Origin: Varroa destructor
Taxonomy: Eukaryota > Arthropoda > Arachnida > Mesostigmata > Varroidae
Assembly: GCF_002443255.2 (NCBI RefSeq)
Contig: NW_019211456.1
Coordinates: 42,368,986-42,432,985 of the forward strand
Direction of reading: 5' to 3'
Length of the DNA: 64,000 bases
The position numbers and the translations under genes were made by a program. The notes under the pieces are model-generated. The model ran no database searches, was not told the origin of the DNA, and worked only from the letters and a program-made list of their open reading frames with translations. Position 1 is the first letter of the stretch. Every line of letters begins with the position of its first letter. This document shows, piece after piece, positions 38,401-50,502 of this stretch.

Positions 38401-40093
38401 CTGGGACAGGTTACTGTGCAGATCTCGTTTGATTCACACACGACTGCGGACACAAACGTCACACTTGTTATTTTTTCTTAAAATTCATAAATAGTCTAGA
38501 TTTTATAGAAGGTAGGCATACTTCAGACAAGATCCCCTTTTTGAGATGGAGTTCAGTGAATATAGCGCATTTTGACGGTATTCTCGATGTTTCCAAGGTG
38601 GTATCAGTCAGTGTAAGCATCCATAGCGCATCAATCAATGGCAGCCCTGGATCACTGGCCTGCGTTGCCCTAAATAAGCTAGCTAACTTACCTTGATCTG
38701 AATCTTCATAAAATTAAAAATTTCCTTTTATTGCTCTGTCACGTTGAGTCACGCATCGCAAGCAGTAACCAAAACGGAAAGTACATCCGCCCTACTTGAT
38801 GACGAACGATAAGCTTTCTCTATGCATTTCTTGTGGACTATTTGGAGGCCATCGGAATTCTTGCGATACATTTCCATATATATTGATCAATGTTAACCCT
38901 AAAATTTACGGTACGTACGTCCTTATACGTTCGGTGAATTAAATGATACATCTTGTAACGACCTTTTACAGGGAAAACGTGCTAAGCACATATTAGGTAA
39001 GTGTAATATAGTAGCATCGTTTATCACTGTGACCACCATTAACCAAGGCCAGACAATACGGTACACCCGCGCGGCGGTCAAGCTGGCTTCGACGAAGGAC
39101 GCTGGGCCTGTAGGCGTCGTCTACTATATACAACAGAAGCATCGATACTAGCGACACCTATTTTTGAATAAATAAATAAATAACGTCTTCGAAACGTATT
39201 TAAAATGACAAGCAGAGCTGAAATGGCTTCTGTTTAAAGCAAGCGAAATCGAGTTAAGTCACAGTCGATGTCTATCGTCTACGCCAATTAAACTCATTGA
39301 CAAATACTTGAAAATTCACATATGATAATACCTTATGATAAAAACGGACCAGTGGGTCATTTCGTATCATACTGCTTTGCTTCCTCTGCGATAACTGGAC
39401 AACATCTGTGTAACCATGATGTCAGACCTGTCTGACAGGATAAAAGCTGCTTGAAACGGAGTTCGTGCTGATACTGTCTAGCAGTTTAAGTAGTTATTGC
39501 GATGTCGATGTCGAATAGCTGCTCTACGCGCGCCGCCGTCATATAAACTCCGATCCTATCGCAACCGATCTAGCGCAATTTAGAAACGTCCCCTCCTCGC
39601 TCTACTATTATATAAAGTTATACTATTTGACATCGCTTCTTTTCCCATTACAAATGAACGGTTCGAAGCCGCGTCCAGTCCATAGGTTTTGTATTATACA
39701 GTAATAGACAGGCATTGTTGTTTTTGCCGCAGTCTGCGGATTAATGATGAGGAGTCGGCAGTCGTAACGGTAGCATTTGTACTACCAGGAGTGTCTCTGC
39801 GGTAGATTCGTGAGCGACGTGTTTGTCCGCTAATCCTTGCGATAGGTGATGGACCAGATTCGAACCCAAACGTAGGCACACATCGCTTCATATTGCTGTT
39901 TGCTGGGCGGGGCTGGACGTAAAACCCAAATATTTCGCTTTTTAGTAGTGATAGTGTGATTGATCCTTGTGCGAATAGAAAAGAAATGCTCGTCCGTGCT
40001 GCTAGCATAAGCATCAGCGTTACCATTATGACCACCATCAACGTCAGCAGCGTCGTAATCATTAAGATTAGAGGATTCAACTGTAGAAACAAT

Positions 40094-40114
40094 GGCGGCG
40101 GCGGCGGCGGCGGC
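40094..40114. repeat. (GGC)7 microsatellite
   Basis: Perfect GGC tract in intron C-D; it gives poly-Gly or poly-Ala in overlapping chance frames of up to 150 codons. Confidence 0.93.
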
Positions 40115-43100
40115 CTCAGTTGCTGTTCCGGCTGCACCAGCGTCATGTCGCATATTCAGAGGTGACGTATAATGCAACTGGCGACTCAAGACTTAGAACT
40201 CCTACGCAATCACGGAAACGACCACAAACACGAAGAAAGAGGCGTCGACCATAAACGTAGCAGCGGGAGCGCTTGTGATCGTTCTAATCACCGCTGGACC
40301 AGGCTTAAAGTAATAGAGCAACATAACAACAACTTGTAAGAGTCGGATACGGACGGACGAGCGGCAGGCTACGTATCAGAGGCGTGCACACGCTTCCCGC
40401 TGGCTACTGATCATCCTGAAAGGACTCTTCTCGTTCCCGTTTGTGGTAGAGGCTTTAAGATGGATCATCCGTTTCGGAAATGGTCAACGACTGCTGCGGC
40501 GGCAGCTGTTGTTGTTGTTGTCGTTGGCGTCCTTTCATTGTCTTTGGCGGCTGCATACTTTAGCGATTTTTACTATCAAATACAAACTAGTGGTTCAAAG
40601 TGGAGCCTTATGAAGCAGCGACTGCATCTGAGCTAGCTATATGTGCTGCTTATTGGCGTCCGCGACAAGAAGAGACACCGAGAACAAGAGAAAACGGAAA
40701 TTGAAATGGAGCGACTAGAGCTGCATCGTTGCGTTGAATTTCCTTGGCGACGGCAATGCCCATCCTAGCCCCAGGCCAATTAAACGTCATGACGCTTAAG
40801 ATGTAGAAACAACACGTAAACGAAATATACACCAAACTTCCCCTTGCCCTCTTGACGTACTCGTGACGTTCGATAAATGAACAGCAAACAAGAGATCATA
40901 CCGGTGCGATTGAGAATGACTATTCACAGAGAAAATGATACAGCCATGTCATAGATAAACATGAATCAACATGTCATAAAGATAATCTAGATCTTCATTG
41001 TAACTTTTACGATACACCATGTTGCATCATATCGCAAACGTCGCTCTACGTTCTCGACAATTATTTATAAGATCACGCATCTGACCACATTAAAATCAAA
41101 CAGAATCTGTGGTTAAAGTTGCTACATGTTGGATAGCCGTATCGCAGTGCAGCGACACATTTCTGCGTAACGGTACACCGGTCCCAGTAATCGCGATGCG
41201 TTCCCCAAAAACACCGACCGCTGCTCTCGTCGCTACTGACGTATTTCTGTTTAATATATAATAATTTTATGTTCTTACGTTTTGTTATTCCCTCTACTGA
41301 GTCTTATCGTTTCTACATTTGCTTCCACAAGTACTTTTTGCTAATAAACAACGGCATCATTGATAATAGTGTTAATAATAACAATAATCATCATCATAAT
41401 GACGATTTTGTGATGGTAGCAGAAATGTATCTAAAGACAAAAAAAAAACAGATGGAAACAACGAGTGATTAAGCCACGATCGCGACGCAAAGCAGACCGC
41501 GGATATCAACATTACAGCAGAGTTCTGTGGCCCCTATTTTCCAGGTAGAATCTTGCACAAAGCACAACTTTTTTTCAACATTATGATCCTATTTTCGACG
41601 AATAAAAAGCAGAAAAAAACAAAAAGGGAAAAGCGGAAGCAAGTTAATGCTACAACCAAAACAAAACATCGACATCAATGGCGGTAGTCAGAATAACCGA
41701 ACGAGGATTCCTTGTATGGCGGCGGCGTTAATCTGATAGTTTCGTGTCCGCCCAGTTTGGTAAACTACAGCTGATGCCGCCGTTGCCAACGCGGTTCAGC
41801 ATTATGACCACGACTACAAGTGCCAATTTTGAGAAATACGATAAAAAGTGCCTATCGTACAAAATGTACGTGCATCTAACAACAGCGAGATAACGCTCTC
41901 CGATAGTCATGCGTGGGTTTTTGCCATTTGAAATACCTTTTTTTTCGTCACTTGGAAACGCGGTAAAAAGACATTTTTTACGTGGATCATTGTTCCAATA
42001 AACGGTATGTCCATCGCTAAACATCGCTTCTTGGTCGGGTAGATATCTAAATATAATTCAGGTCACGCGCACATTATTTAGCATCATGTCTTCGATTATA
42101 ATTCACCAATGGCAGTTTCCATTGTATTGGTTCGATCTGTAGGTCATTTTAGGTCTTCGATCTTGACTCAAATCTGTTATCTAAACCTTATTGACGTCCA
42201 TCTATCACACCGTTCACTTCTGTTTTCCTGTTAAACTGATTGAGGTTTGTCTAACTCACTGTTATGCGGCGCGAAGCCACTGCGTTACGCAGCGAAACTC
42301 ACAGTGGCTCACAGGTAAATATGCGCTTCTTCTGACAGTGCTAATACTGCCCCGTATACTGAATAAATCAGTTTCTAAAAAACATTTTACTATAAAAAGT
42401 CAAAATAACGCCATCATATCTAAATATACACAAATATATGTTGCATCGCTGATCGATTCCATTAAGATATCTCTAGTCTTCATAACCTCAGTTTGGTAGC
42501 TACTGTTCTTTTTCCCGAGACTGAATTTATGTTTTCCATTTACTAAAGACATAAACAATGCTTTTTAGCGGAGTCCGACAAGTAACCGTAATGATCCATA
42601 TACGACGCTCAAGCCTATCCACTGTTTTCAGACATTATAGATGGGCATTTAAGAGTGAGGCATCTGTCAGGTCAAATAGGCCATCCATCCACAACTCAAT
42701 GACTATCTATAACGTCGTGCGTTTGTGACAGCCAATTAAGCAAAAGCCCCGCTAGTGGTTACATTGACAGTGGCATATTAAACGTAATTGAAAACGAAAC
42801 GTTTTACTAATTCTTAATAACAACTTAATAATGTAGATCACAGGTCGACCGTACAACGTAACCGACTAAACAAAAGATCTGTGCAAGTATACGGCGCCAT
42901 AGAGTTCTATGTTCGCTATGTGATATGTATTTGGATGGGGCTCTCCTGTCGTGTGTCTAATTATGCGTGGGACTTTAGAAACAGCCAAAGCTAATTCTCT
43001 CCGTTCTAGCCATCAGCCGTAAAACAAACGTGTAAAGTTTTGATAGAAAGCTGGAGCAAAGCGAAAAATACAGGAAGAGAAGCCAATAACAATCCAGTCG

Positions 43101-43234
43101 ACAATGACCAGGCCTAGAGCTCTATTGTAATAGCGGATTATCCTGGTTACCCAGATGAGTGCGCCCGCTAAAAACAGTTGCGCCTGTGATGGGTTGCAAT
43201 CTAGGCCCTATAACATGTACCATTTTGCGAACAG

Positions 43235-43255
43235 ACACACACACACACACACACA
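43235..43255. repeat. (AC)n microsatellite
   Basis: Perfect AC dinucleotide tract of 21 bases in intron C-D. Confidence 0.93.
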
Positions 43256-43738
43256 AAGCGAGCACATAAATTACTCGCTAAGAACTGAGCTGCGAAGACG
43301 AAGAATTAAAAGAAAGGCTTTATTCTTCCGCCTGCAAGTTCATGCTCTGTGGTCAGTTACTGCTGCCCAGGTTGTCTGCCCCGTTTAACAGTACTGTGTT
43401 TTACGAACACTAGTATGCATTGATCTTTTTTTATCAGTGTGCATAAGCGTGTGTCCATAGAGTAGAAAGTAAAACGCTCTAGTTTAACTTGGCTACTGTA
43501 TAAGTGCCGCGAAAGCGTAGCGGGTGACGCATTTTCCTTGAAGTTTTTTTTTAGGGACGCGTTTAATTTAATCTAGGTTCGAATCCGCCATCTCGCGCCA
43601 GCCGTCTCATGGCCGGATGTAGGACTCGAAACATCTAGTTTAAATAGGACCAAAGAAAGGCAGGTATGGTGGTATCTACTATTGTTTGTAGTCCTCATGC
43701 AAAACTGCGGGTGGATCAGCTGAGTCACTTGCTAAATT

Positions 43739-43768
43739 TATCCTGTAACCGTATACTATTACAGGATA
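43739..43768. repeat. Inverted repeat, 10-bp arms, 10-base loop
   Basis: tatcctgtaa (43739-43748) and ttacaggata (43759-43768) are exact reverse complements. The stem is short and may be chance, but it has the same geometry as the stronger hairpins in the window. Confidence 0.85.
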
Positions 43769-45122
43769 TGGGTGGGTATTACCTAACGTGACTACGTCAG
43801 TATATCTTCTAGTCAGGATGTCAGCCCAACGGAAGGGCCACAGCCACGACCCTTATGCCAGTCGGTCTATTGTATTTACGCATCGCTTCTACTTTCTGTC
43901 CGTAATATACCTGATCAGGTCGCGTATAAGCTGAGTGTGCTGATTGTCTTAGGACATCAAAGTCTGTCATAAATGGAGCCTCCGTTAGAAGTTACGAAGC
44001 GCTGGTACGCGGTTCACGCTACCCCAGCAAACAGTTTCGTCTTCAACAAGTTAGGAATAGAACAGAATAGGACTCAGATTAGAGGTATGTTACGGCCTAT
44101 CATCGTACTGTTTCGCAGTTACGAGGTGGATACACACATCAATAACGAAGTTTCGCTACGTACGATAAGAATGAAAACAGCTGACTGATTCAGTTGAGAG
44201 TGATGGTGCTGGGTACGCAAGTGGCCAGCGATCTACGGATATGATAAGAAGGATGTGAAATGCTCAGATCGGCAGCTTGAAATATACGACAAAAGAAGTG
44301 GCTATACCGAACAATTGACGAAAGAAAGAAAGAATAACTAATAGCGACGAAAAGAGTACGAATCGTAAAACACTAAAACATAATCGTCCTTTTACCAGCA
44401 TCGAGAACTTGCAATAGGAACTTCCCCAGCACGTTAATATATGCGCTATCTGGCATTAAATACGACTCGTTGTGATATTATTATAGTAAGTTTTAGATAA
44501 CTTGAATATGAGAAAATTCCATCCGTATCGACGGTAGTCCGACTTCTCGGCGTCGCTGTCCGCCGCCGATAGTTGTTAGTAACTAACAGCTAAATGGCGT
44601 AACAACAAAAGTAGGTCAGAATTCAGAATGTGATGGCTCGAATGAGCTTCGAAGTGAGGGAAGGCTTAGACTTTTCCGGGGCCAATGCGGACGCAAACGC
44701 AACGAGCATGACAAATGTTAAGGGAACGATGTATCTATCAAATCAAATGTGAATACGTCACTTTTAGGTACCCTTTCTTGAAAAGATATGAAGCCAAACC
44801 AAAGTTCGAATGAATATATTCGGTGTCCCCAGTGAGAAGAATGATTACCTACTCAAGCGAAACGAACGATAAGTACCAAAAGCAGGTTACTTTGTGTATA
44901 AAACCATCAGAATTAGATTATAAAACTTGTATTAAATTCTTCAGTACTACCAGCTGTTCAAATTGAAACAGTGGGACATAGTAAATTTCAATAGGCAAAT
45001 TGTTTTTATTAACTAAAGAGGAGGAATCGCTAGCAAGTCCACCGCTCTAACGTGTCTAACATCATTGTCAATGGCAACTTCGGAATACGTTTGTATTCCT
45101 CCGTGTGTTTTCAAATACTCAC

Positions 45123-45382
45123 CCTCGTGAGTGTATTGCACTGTGATCGTCCAGGCTGAGGGGGTGTAGACATAAGAGTTGCTGGTTGAGATGCATGCGT
45201 AGATAGGACACTTGAACCTGGATGAATGTACGATGTAGAAGACGGCAAAGCTCTGCTTGTTTGGCCGTTTGCTCCCGAAACTCTGCCACTTCCTCCGCCG
45301 CTTCCGGCCGAGCCCCCGCGGTCCGGGCCCCGAATCGGGGTCATTTCGAGGTCCTCCACGAACACCGGGCACCGATAGATTC
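45123..45382 (-). CDS. Exon C: coding exon with Gly/Ser/Pro-rich linker, GBD/FH3-like protein
   Basis: This 260-base exon lies between a good acceptor (CTCTCCATTTAG|GA) and a consensus donor (ACGAGG|GTGAGT). It starts in phase 1 and ends in phase 0. It encodes IYRCPVFVEDLEMTPIRGP and then a low-complexity linker with GGSAGSGGGSG, SSTSYIHPGSS and STPPQPG stretches, ending CNTLTR. The first 15 residues look ordered and acidic; the rest looks disordered and probably connects an N-terminal module to the GTPase-binding domain of exons D and E. Codon use is clearly more GC-rich than the flanking introns, which supports real coding sequence. An overlapping frame of similar length on the same strand reads through the exon edges and is treated as a shadow. 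Confidence 0.75.
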
Positions 45383-48300
45383 CTAAATGGAGAGAATCCA
45401 ATGAGGTTCCAATGTTACAATAACTGAACTGCAATTTTCTATTGATATTATTGCCAAATTCGAGTTTTCCATGCAATACTCTATTGTAGCTTCAACAAGC
45501 TTCGGGACATCGAATAGTCAAATAAAACAGCAGTGCACCTTGCGATCTTCGACTTCAGCAGCATCTAAATCTGAAGGAGCGACTCATGGTCGGTTGGTAC
45601 TCTCTGTGAAAGGATTACATTAAGGAAAACAAATGTTGGTATTAAGCGAAAGTGCACTCATTTCCGATGATTTTACCAATAACACAACACAAGCTGCCTG
45701 TTTAAGTTCAGGCCAGTACATCCATTTAACGCCATGGAGCTCCAAACAGCTTAGACATCCATATATTGTCCGGACGGTACCCGAACGTATAAGCGATTAT
45801 AGAATAAGGCTTATGTTGCGGTCGTATCACCTATCCAAACAATGGAATCAATTTATTCACTAGGCTTCTGTGATCAAATACATGTATTACGCTGAAGGCC
45901 TTCACCGCCTCTACCGATACAATAACTAAATAGCGTCGCAGCACGTGTAACATTTCGTTTGATCGGAGACATTTTCTGGCTTGTAGTTGTTGGACAACGC
46001 TTGCCCGAAGAGGTCCTTGTCAAGAGCGAATTTTTTTTAACCGAAAAAACTCAGAAGGTAGTAAACTTACTTGTATAGTATTGAAGTTTTAGCTATGTCC
46101 CTCTAACGTTCCAATAAGCAATCGCGTCACGCTACACGTCGGCTAAGTGCCCGTTTGTGCTGAATGTAACGAATTCCATGCGCTATTTGCGTAAGCGGTT
46201 CCGTCTCCCCAGAATGTTGTCCATGCGATGGCCAACATCGCTACTTCGCTAGAGGACTCGGGTTATGCTTCTATCTCGTTTCTTTGTTTGGTTGTAGTCA
46301 TGGTATATTTGCAATTGCCGCTGTCCTAAGGCTATCTGTTCGAAGGAATATGATGCTTCTCCTTTCAGTGTCCTTTAAATCAATTATAAATTTCTTCGCC
46401 GTGCGCTTGTCGTTATAAGAGCATCACACTCAACAAGTTTCGCCTTTATGCTTCGGAGCGTTGTGCAGCAGTGGCAGTGGCGAAAATGTGGATCGATCTT
46501 TTAACGCGGTCATCCCTAGCCGCTGACGAAGTTGTTCTGAAGTATCCGAGCTGTTACGGTGATGACGAGGGCGGTGGCATCGGTGATGGCGACCGTAGTG
46601 ACGGCAGTGATGTAGAATGATCTCCCGCCAGTGTGGTAACTGCCGGCGCATCCATCGAGCATCTAAGGTTAGGCTGTAGCATATGAGTTCTGTACGTGCG
46701 TCGTAGTAGCATCGGGGTGGATTGGCCCCGCGAAAGCGTGAACACCACTTAGCCAGCCGGTCGGGCAGGCGGATGGATAGGCGGGCGATCAAAAGCGACG
46801 AGCCAGAAGGAACCGTAAGATGGGTGGCGTGAAAGAAGCCAAAAGGAAGAGTCTCAATTAAATTTGTTCCCCATCCCCGGCACAGTTGCGCTGTCCACAG
46901 TGACTTTCTGGTTGGCCCTCGCGTGTGCGCTGGTTCTAAAAAAGCTTTCTGGGGGCCGGCATCGATAGTGGCACCAAACGCAAAGACTCAAAAAGCAAAC
47001 CGATTTAACTGACGCATTTTATATAGCAAAATATACACGCACACAAATTTAGTACGGGTCGGTTGCATGGTATCATGTGGGAGAGTAGCGGGGCGTCGGC
47101 CAGATGCATCGAGGCCCATAGTCTTAGTGCACACTAATGTAACTAGATGTACACATGCATAGACACACGTGAGTAGTTACGAAGATGCAGGTTGATGCTT
47201 TATAAAACGATATCGAATGAGTCTTGGGTGATTTTTTTCTAATAGTAAGCTGCATTGCCCCCGGGCATTTCAATTTACTCTTCTATAGATTCCACGCGAG
47301 AAAAATTTCAATCAAATCTAAATGAGCTAGAACTAAAGAAAGACTGAAATTTGTTGTTACGTCACAAGACGTAATATGCTTCGTATTCGTTGATTGTCAT
47401 TTTTTTGCTTGGAAAGCTTCCGAGATTGAGCAGTCTAACTGGAAAAAAACATGATCAAATAATAATTGCTTCCAATCATATTAAATATGAGCCAAGGTAC
47501 CAGCAAACTGTTAAATGCGTCACAAGCAATATATTTAAATAAGACCTAGACACATAGATGTGGCTTAGCGTAGGTTCTACTTAGGTTATGGACCTTGAAC
47601 AATTGCATCATGTGTGCCTGTTCTGTCAATGAGACTATCGATTCATTGTTACTGCCTGCCTGTTGAAGTTATCCGCGTTCGGCCAATGCCATCGTCATGC
47701 TTTTGTCGCTCGTGCATATAATTGCGGGGTTTGTTGTCATCACTACTGACACGGTCATCACTATTGTCATCATCATCATCCGCCTCATTTTTGGCTCGTC
47801 ATTGCCGCATAGCGTTACTGTTCTTGTCGTACACCCCTACGATCATCCTTACTGTCAAGGTAGAATAACTAGTAACTTCGCGTCGAACGGCCACTGTCCA
47901 CGGCCAAGTTTCACGGGCCTATGCGACTCCTGCCGTCGTGACACGCTTTTGCTGAGCCAAATAAGCAATAGCTAGCACAAGCGCGGCAGGAGCAATTGTG
48001 TCGGTTGTCGGTAATCTTTGACAGCCGCCCTTTTAATGTCATATAGGTAGTTATAAATGAAAAGCCGATCGTTCTATTTCGCCGACGTGATAGGAGTCAA
48101 ACAGTGAAAAAATCTCACAGACAACAAAAACGATCGAAAGGCGATCCAACTGCACATAATAGAGACACAGCAGCGCATCTGTGACTGTGACTGTGACTAT
48201 CTGTGCGTAAACCGACGTGTTTATTACTTTCCTCTTTCGGCAAACCCTTACTCGCCCTCGGCCCGCCCGTAATCGTTGCTGTTCCCGCGTCGAGCGTTTA

Positions 48301-49129
48301 TCTTATCGACTTTGTCTTAATTTTATCGTATCGGAAAAACGATCATGTACCAATGTTATTGTGTTCAATGTCATCTTTCGTCTCTGTACATACATAGAGG
48401 TGACCGATTTCTGCGGGAATTTTCTTATTCACAACTATGGCTGCTGTGTATGTAAACTGGGCGCATAGAATCTCAATGTACATCGATAGGCTACGCCCAA
48501 AACCTAGGAACGCACTCATCGAGTGTCTACGGAGGCCTTAACTCTGCGCTAGCGTCGAACTAGGGCCCGTTACATATACGGGTGTAACGTGGTCTGATTT
48601 AATCGGCAATTTATTTCTCAGATGTTATTATAACAATGGTTATCAATGAAGATATTCTTCACTTACTCTTCCTAATTTCGGACACGGCAAATAATAGTAC
48701 GGCACTATTATGTGTGCTATCCAATATTGCAGCTGTGAACTGCCACTAAGCAGCATGTTTCCTGATGGTCGCCTGCCCCCTGTCTATCATAACTGTACAA
48801 GGAGTTGACACAAAATGGCTTTTTGTAAAAAGTTGTGTTTCATAAAACGCTTCTAATCAGGATATTTTCTTTTCGAGCCATATAATAACAGCCGTACGAT
48901 GTTTTGTAGGCGTACCAATATGCTGGGCACCTGATATTTACGATAATTTCCAGACTGTGCTCCCAAGTCTTATGTGGTGGAAAAACACGCTTAAATATGA
49001 ATCTTTTTTTCTGTTTCGACAAAGATCCAATAGCTTATTACTTCAAATAAAGGGTGCAGCGTCGCTAATTTTAGCCAATAATTTACCTAGACCTATCTAG
49101 GCTCTAAACTTAAAATCTGTCGCACTTAC
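45383..49129 (-). other. Intron B-C of the formin-like gene (3.75 kb)
   Basis: The intron is bounded by GTAAGTG and CCATTTAG and joins phase 1 ends. A GC-richer stretch near 46480-46800 is open on the minus strand for 120 codons, but it is dominated by His/Arg from a CAT/CGG-type simple sequence and lacks good splice sites, so it is not called as coding. Nothing else stands out. Confidence 0.7.
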
Positions 49130-49239
49130 CCCTGTCTACATGATAGCATCCGTCGCCGCCGATGTCAGTATTTTCTGTTGACCTTTTAAAGTTACTCAAG
49201 GCCACATAGACCGGAACCCTATCCCAACCATAAATAGAG
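49130..49239 (-). CDS. Exon B: internal coding exon, N-terminal part of the GBD/FH3-like protein
   Basis: This 110-base block is preceded by a pyrimidine-rich acceptor (GATTTTGTCTGTAG|C) and ends at a strong donor (CAGGG|GTAAGTG). One frame is open throughout: one base completing a Ser codon, 36 codons, then G left over (phase 1). The peptide begins SIYGWDRVPVYVALSNFKRS and ends GGDGCYHVDR. Its mixed hydrophobic and charged composition looks like a folded segment, not random translation. The leftover G joins the GA that opens exon C to give Gly, so the frame runs on as VDR-G-IYRCPVF. I do not recognise this segment. It has no visible signal peptide or membrane helix. Confidence 0.72.
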
Positions 49240-50436
49240 CTACAGACAAAATCACATAGATCCAAACACAAACACAAACACAATTCGTGTAACTATTGTA
49301 TGTTTGCGACCGCTTTAAAGTATATACTCAGCGCTTGCCAGTGCGACACCGTATCATCCATCATCCCTTTGGACAAACCTATAAGTTTTCTAACTTGATT
49401 CGTTTGCAATTTACGTCTACTGTATAGTTAGCTGATTGTACGTGTTTATGCACTATATAGAAAGAACAAATTTGAACTTCACGAAATCTTAACAGGAGCA
49501 TTGCCAGACCTGAAAATCCCCATTTTTATTTAGGCGACACCAAATGCAAGCTTCCAGAATAATAGTAGCTTGAAAAAGGCAATTGTTTGTATTTTTCCAG
49601 TTTGTGTCCTTCAAGCTATCTTCTACGTGCAGAACAGATATCCCATAGATCATACGCTGAACTCAATACTAACGGGAACCGGTCGCTCAGCTATCGTCAC
49701 CAGGCGCGGGCTCCTCTAGCGCATAAAGCATAAGTAAGATCGTCGACCTTTGCCGGCTCCATTCTTTGTTCTCGATAATAGTAGCAGTTATGCAAACGGT
49801 GATGATAGTTGACTTCTGTAATAATGATGATGATGATTACAGCGAAGACAAAGCCATTGGCAACTGAGCCAAATTAATCACGATTCTATCGGCTCTCGTC
49901 CAGCTCTCTTCCTCGATATTTTTTTTTTGTTGTCTCACCCCCTCGACCCTAGTCCGCCTTCCTCCCGATGCTATGATCGACCTTTTTTTTTCACAGGCCG
50001 CGCACGGAACGGAGATGCCAGAAGAAACAGATCGCGACGAATCAGTAAACGGGTCAAAAATATAGAAAGGTGCCAGTGGGTTTTTGCAGAAAAAAAAACA
50101 AGCAGGAGTCAAGCTTTTTCCGAGCGCAACCGTATACGTGTGAGTAATCAAAACAGACTTTTAGCGGAACTGTTCGTAAAAGAGCTAAAGGTAAAGAGGG
50201 AAGGGTAGCGGCAGAGACCAATAAATGATGTTTTATATGTAGAAATAAGTTCGCATTTTTGGCAGCACATTTCGCTCTAAAGTTGTCACTTTAAACCTCA
50301 AAAAGGTTTAACTAATCTGCCTGCTATATATATGTATATGTAGCTCCGACTATGATCTTTGGTCTCCATTAGACATGCCGTCTAGGCTACATGGTGAACC
50401 CATTGAATTCAAGTAAACTATCAATTCTACCTTATG

Positions 50437-50502
50437 ATAATAATAAAAATAAAAATTTAAAAAAAATAAATAAAAATTTTAAAAAAATAATAATAATAAA
50501 AG
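50437..50502. repeat. A-rich (TAA/AAAT)n low-complexity tract
   Basis: Degenerate taataaaaataaaaattt units, nearly all A and T. The tract produces a Lys/Asn/Ile-rich 98-codon chance frame on plus (50391-50687). Confidence 0.92.

Larger units (their letters stand above)
18440..45122 (-). other. Intron C-D of the formin-like gene (26.7 kb)
   Basis: A consensus GTGAGT at the exon C end and GCGCAG before exon D bound this intron, and both exons are in phase 0. It holds the assembly gap, most of the microsatellites, the hairpins at 21349-21400, 32694-32724 and 43739-43768, and several exon-like blocks (35378-35441, 34232-34291 and 19736-19902 on minus; 38972-38996 on plus). No coding sequence with recognisable homology was seen inside. 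Because of the gap the true intron length is unknown. Confidence 0.72.

Noticed and set aside
39694..40189. Overlapping 150- and 119-codon minus frames
   Set aside because: Largely translations of a GGC tract and CAT/TCA-rich simple sequence; two frames open at once suggests low complexity, not coding.
43510..43605. B-box-like ggttcgaatcc
   Set aside because: The arms around it do not form a T-stem and no A-box of proper form lies upstream; at best a remnant.
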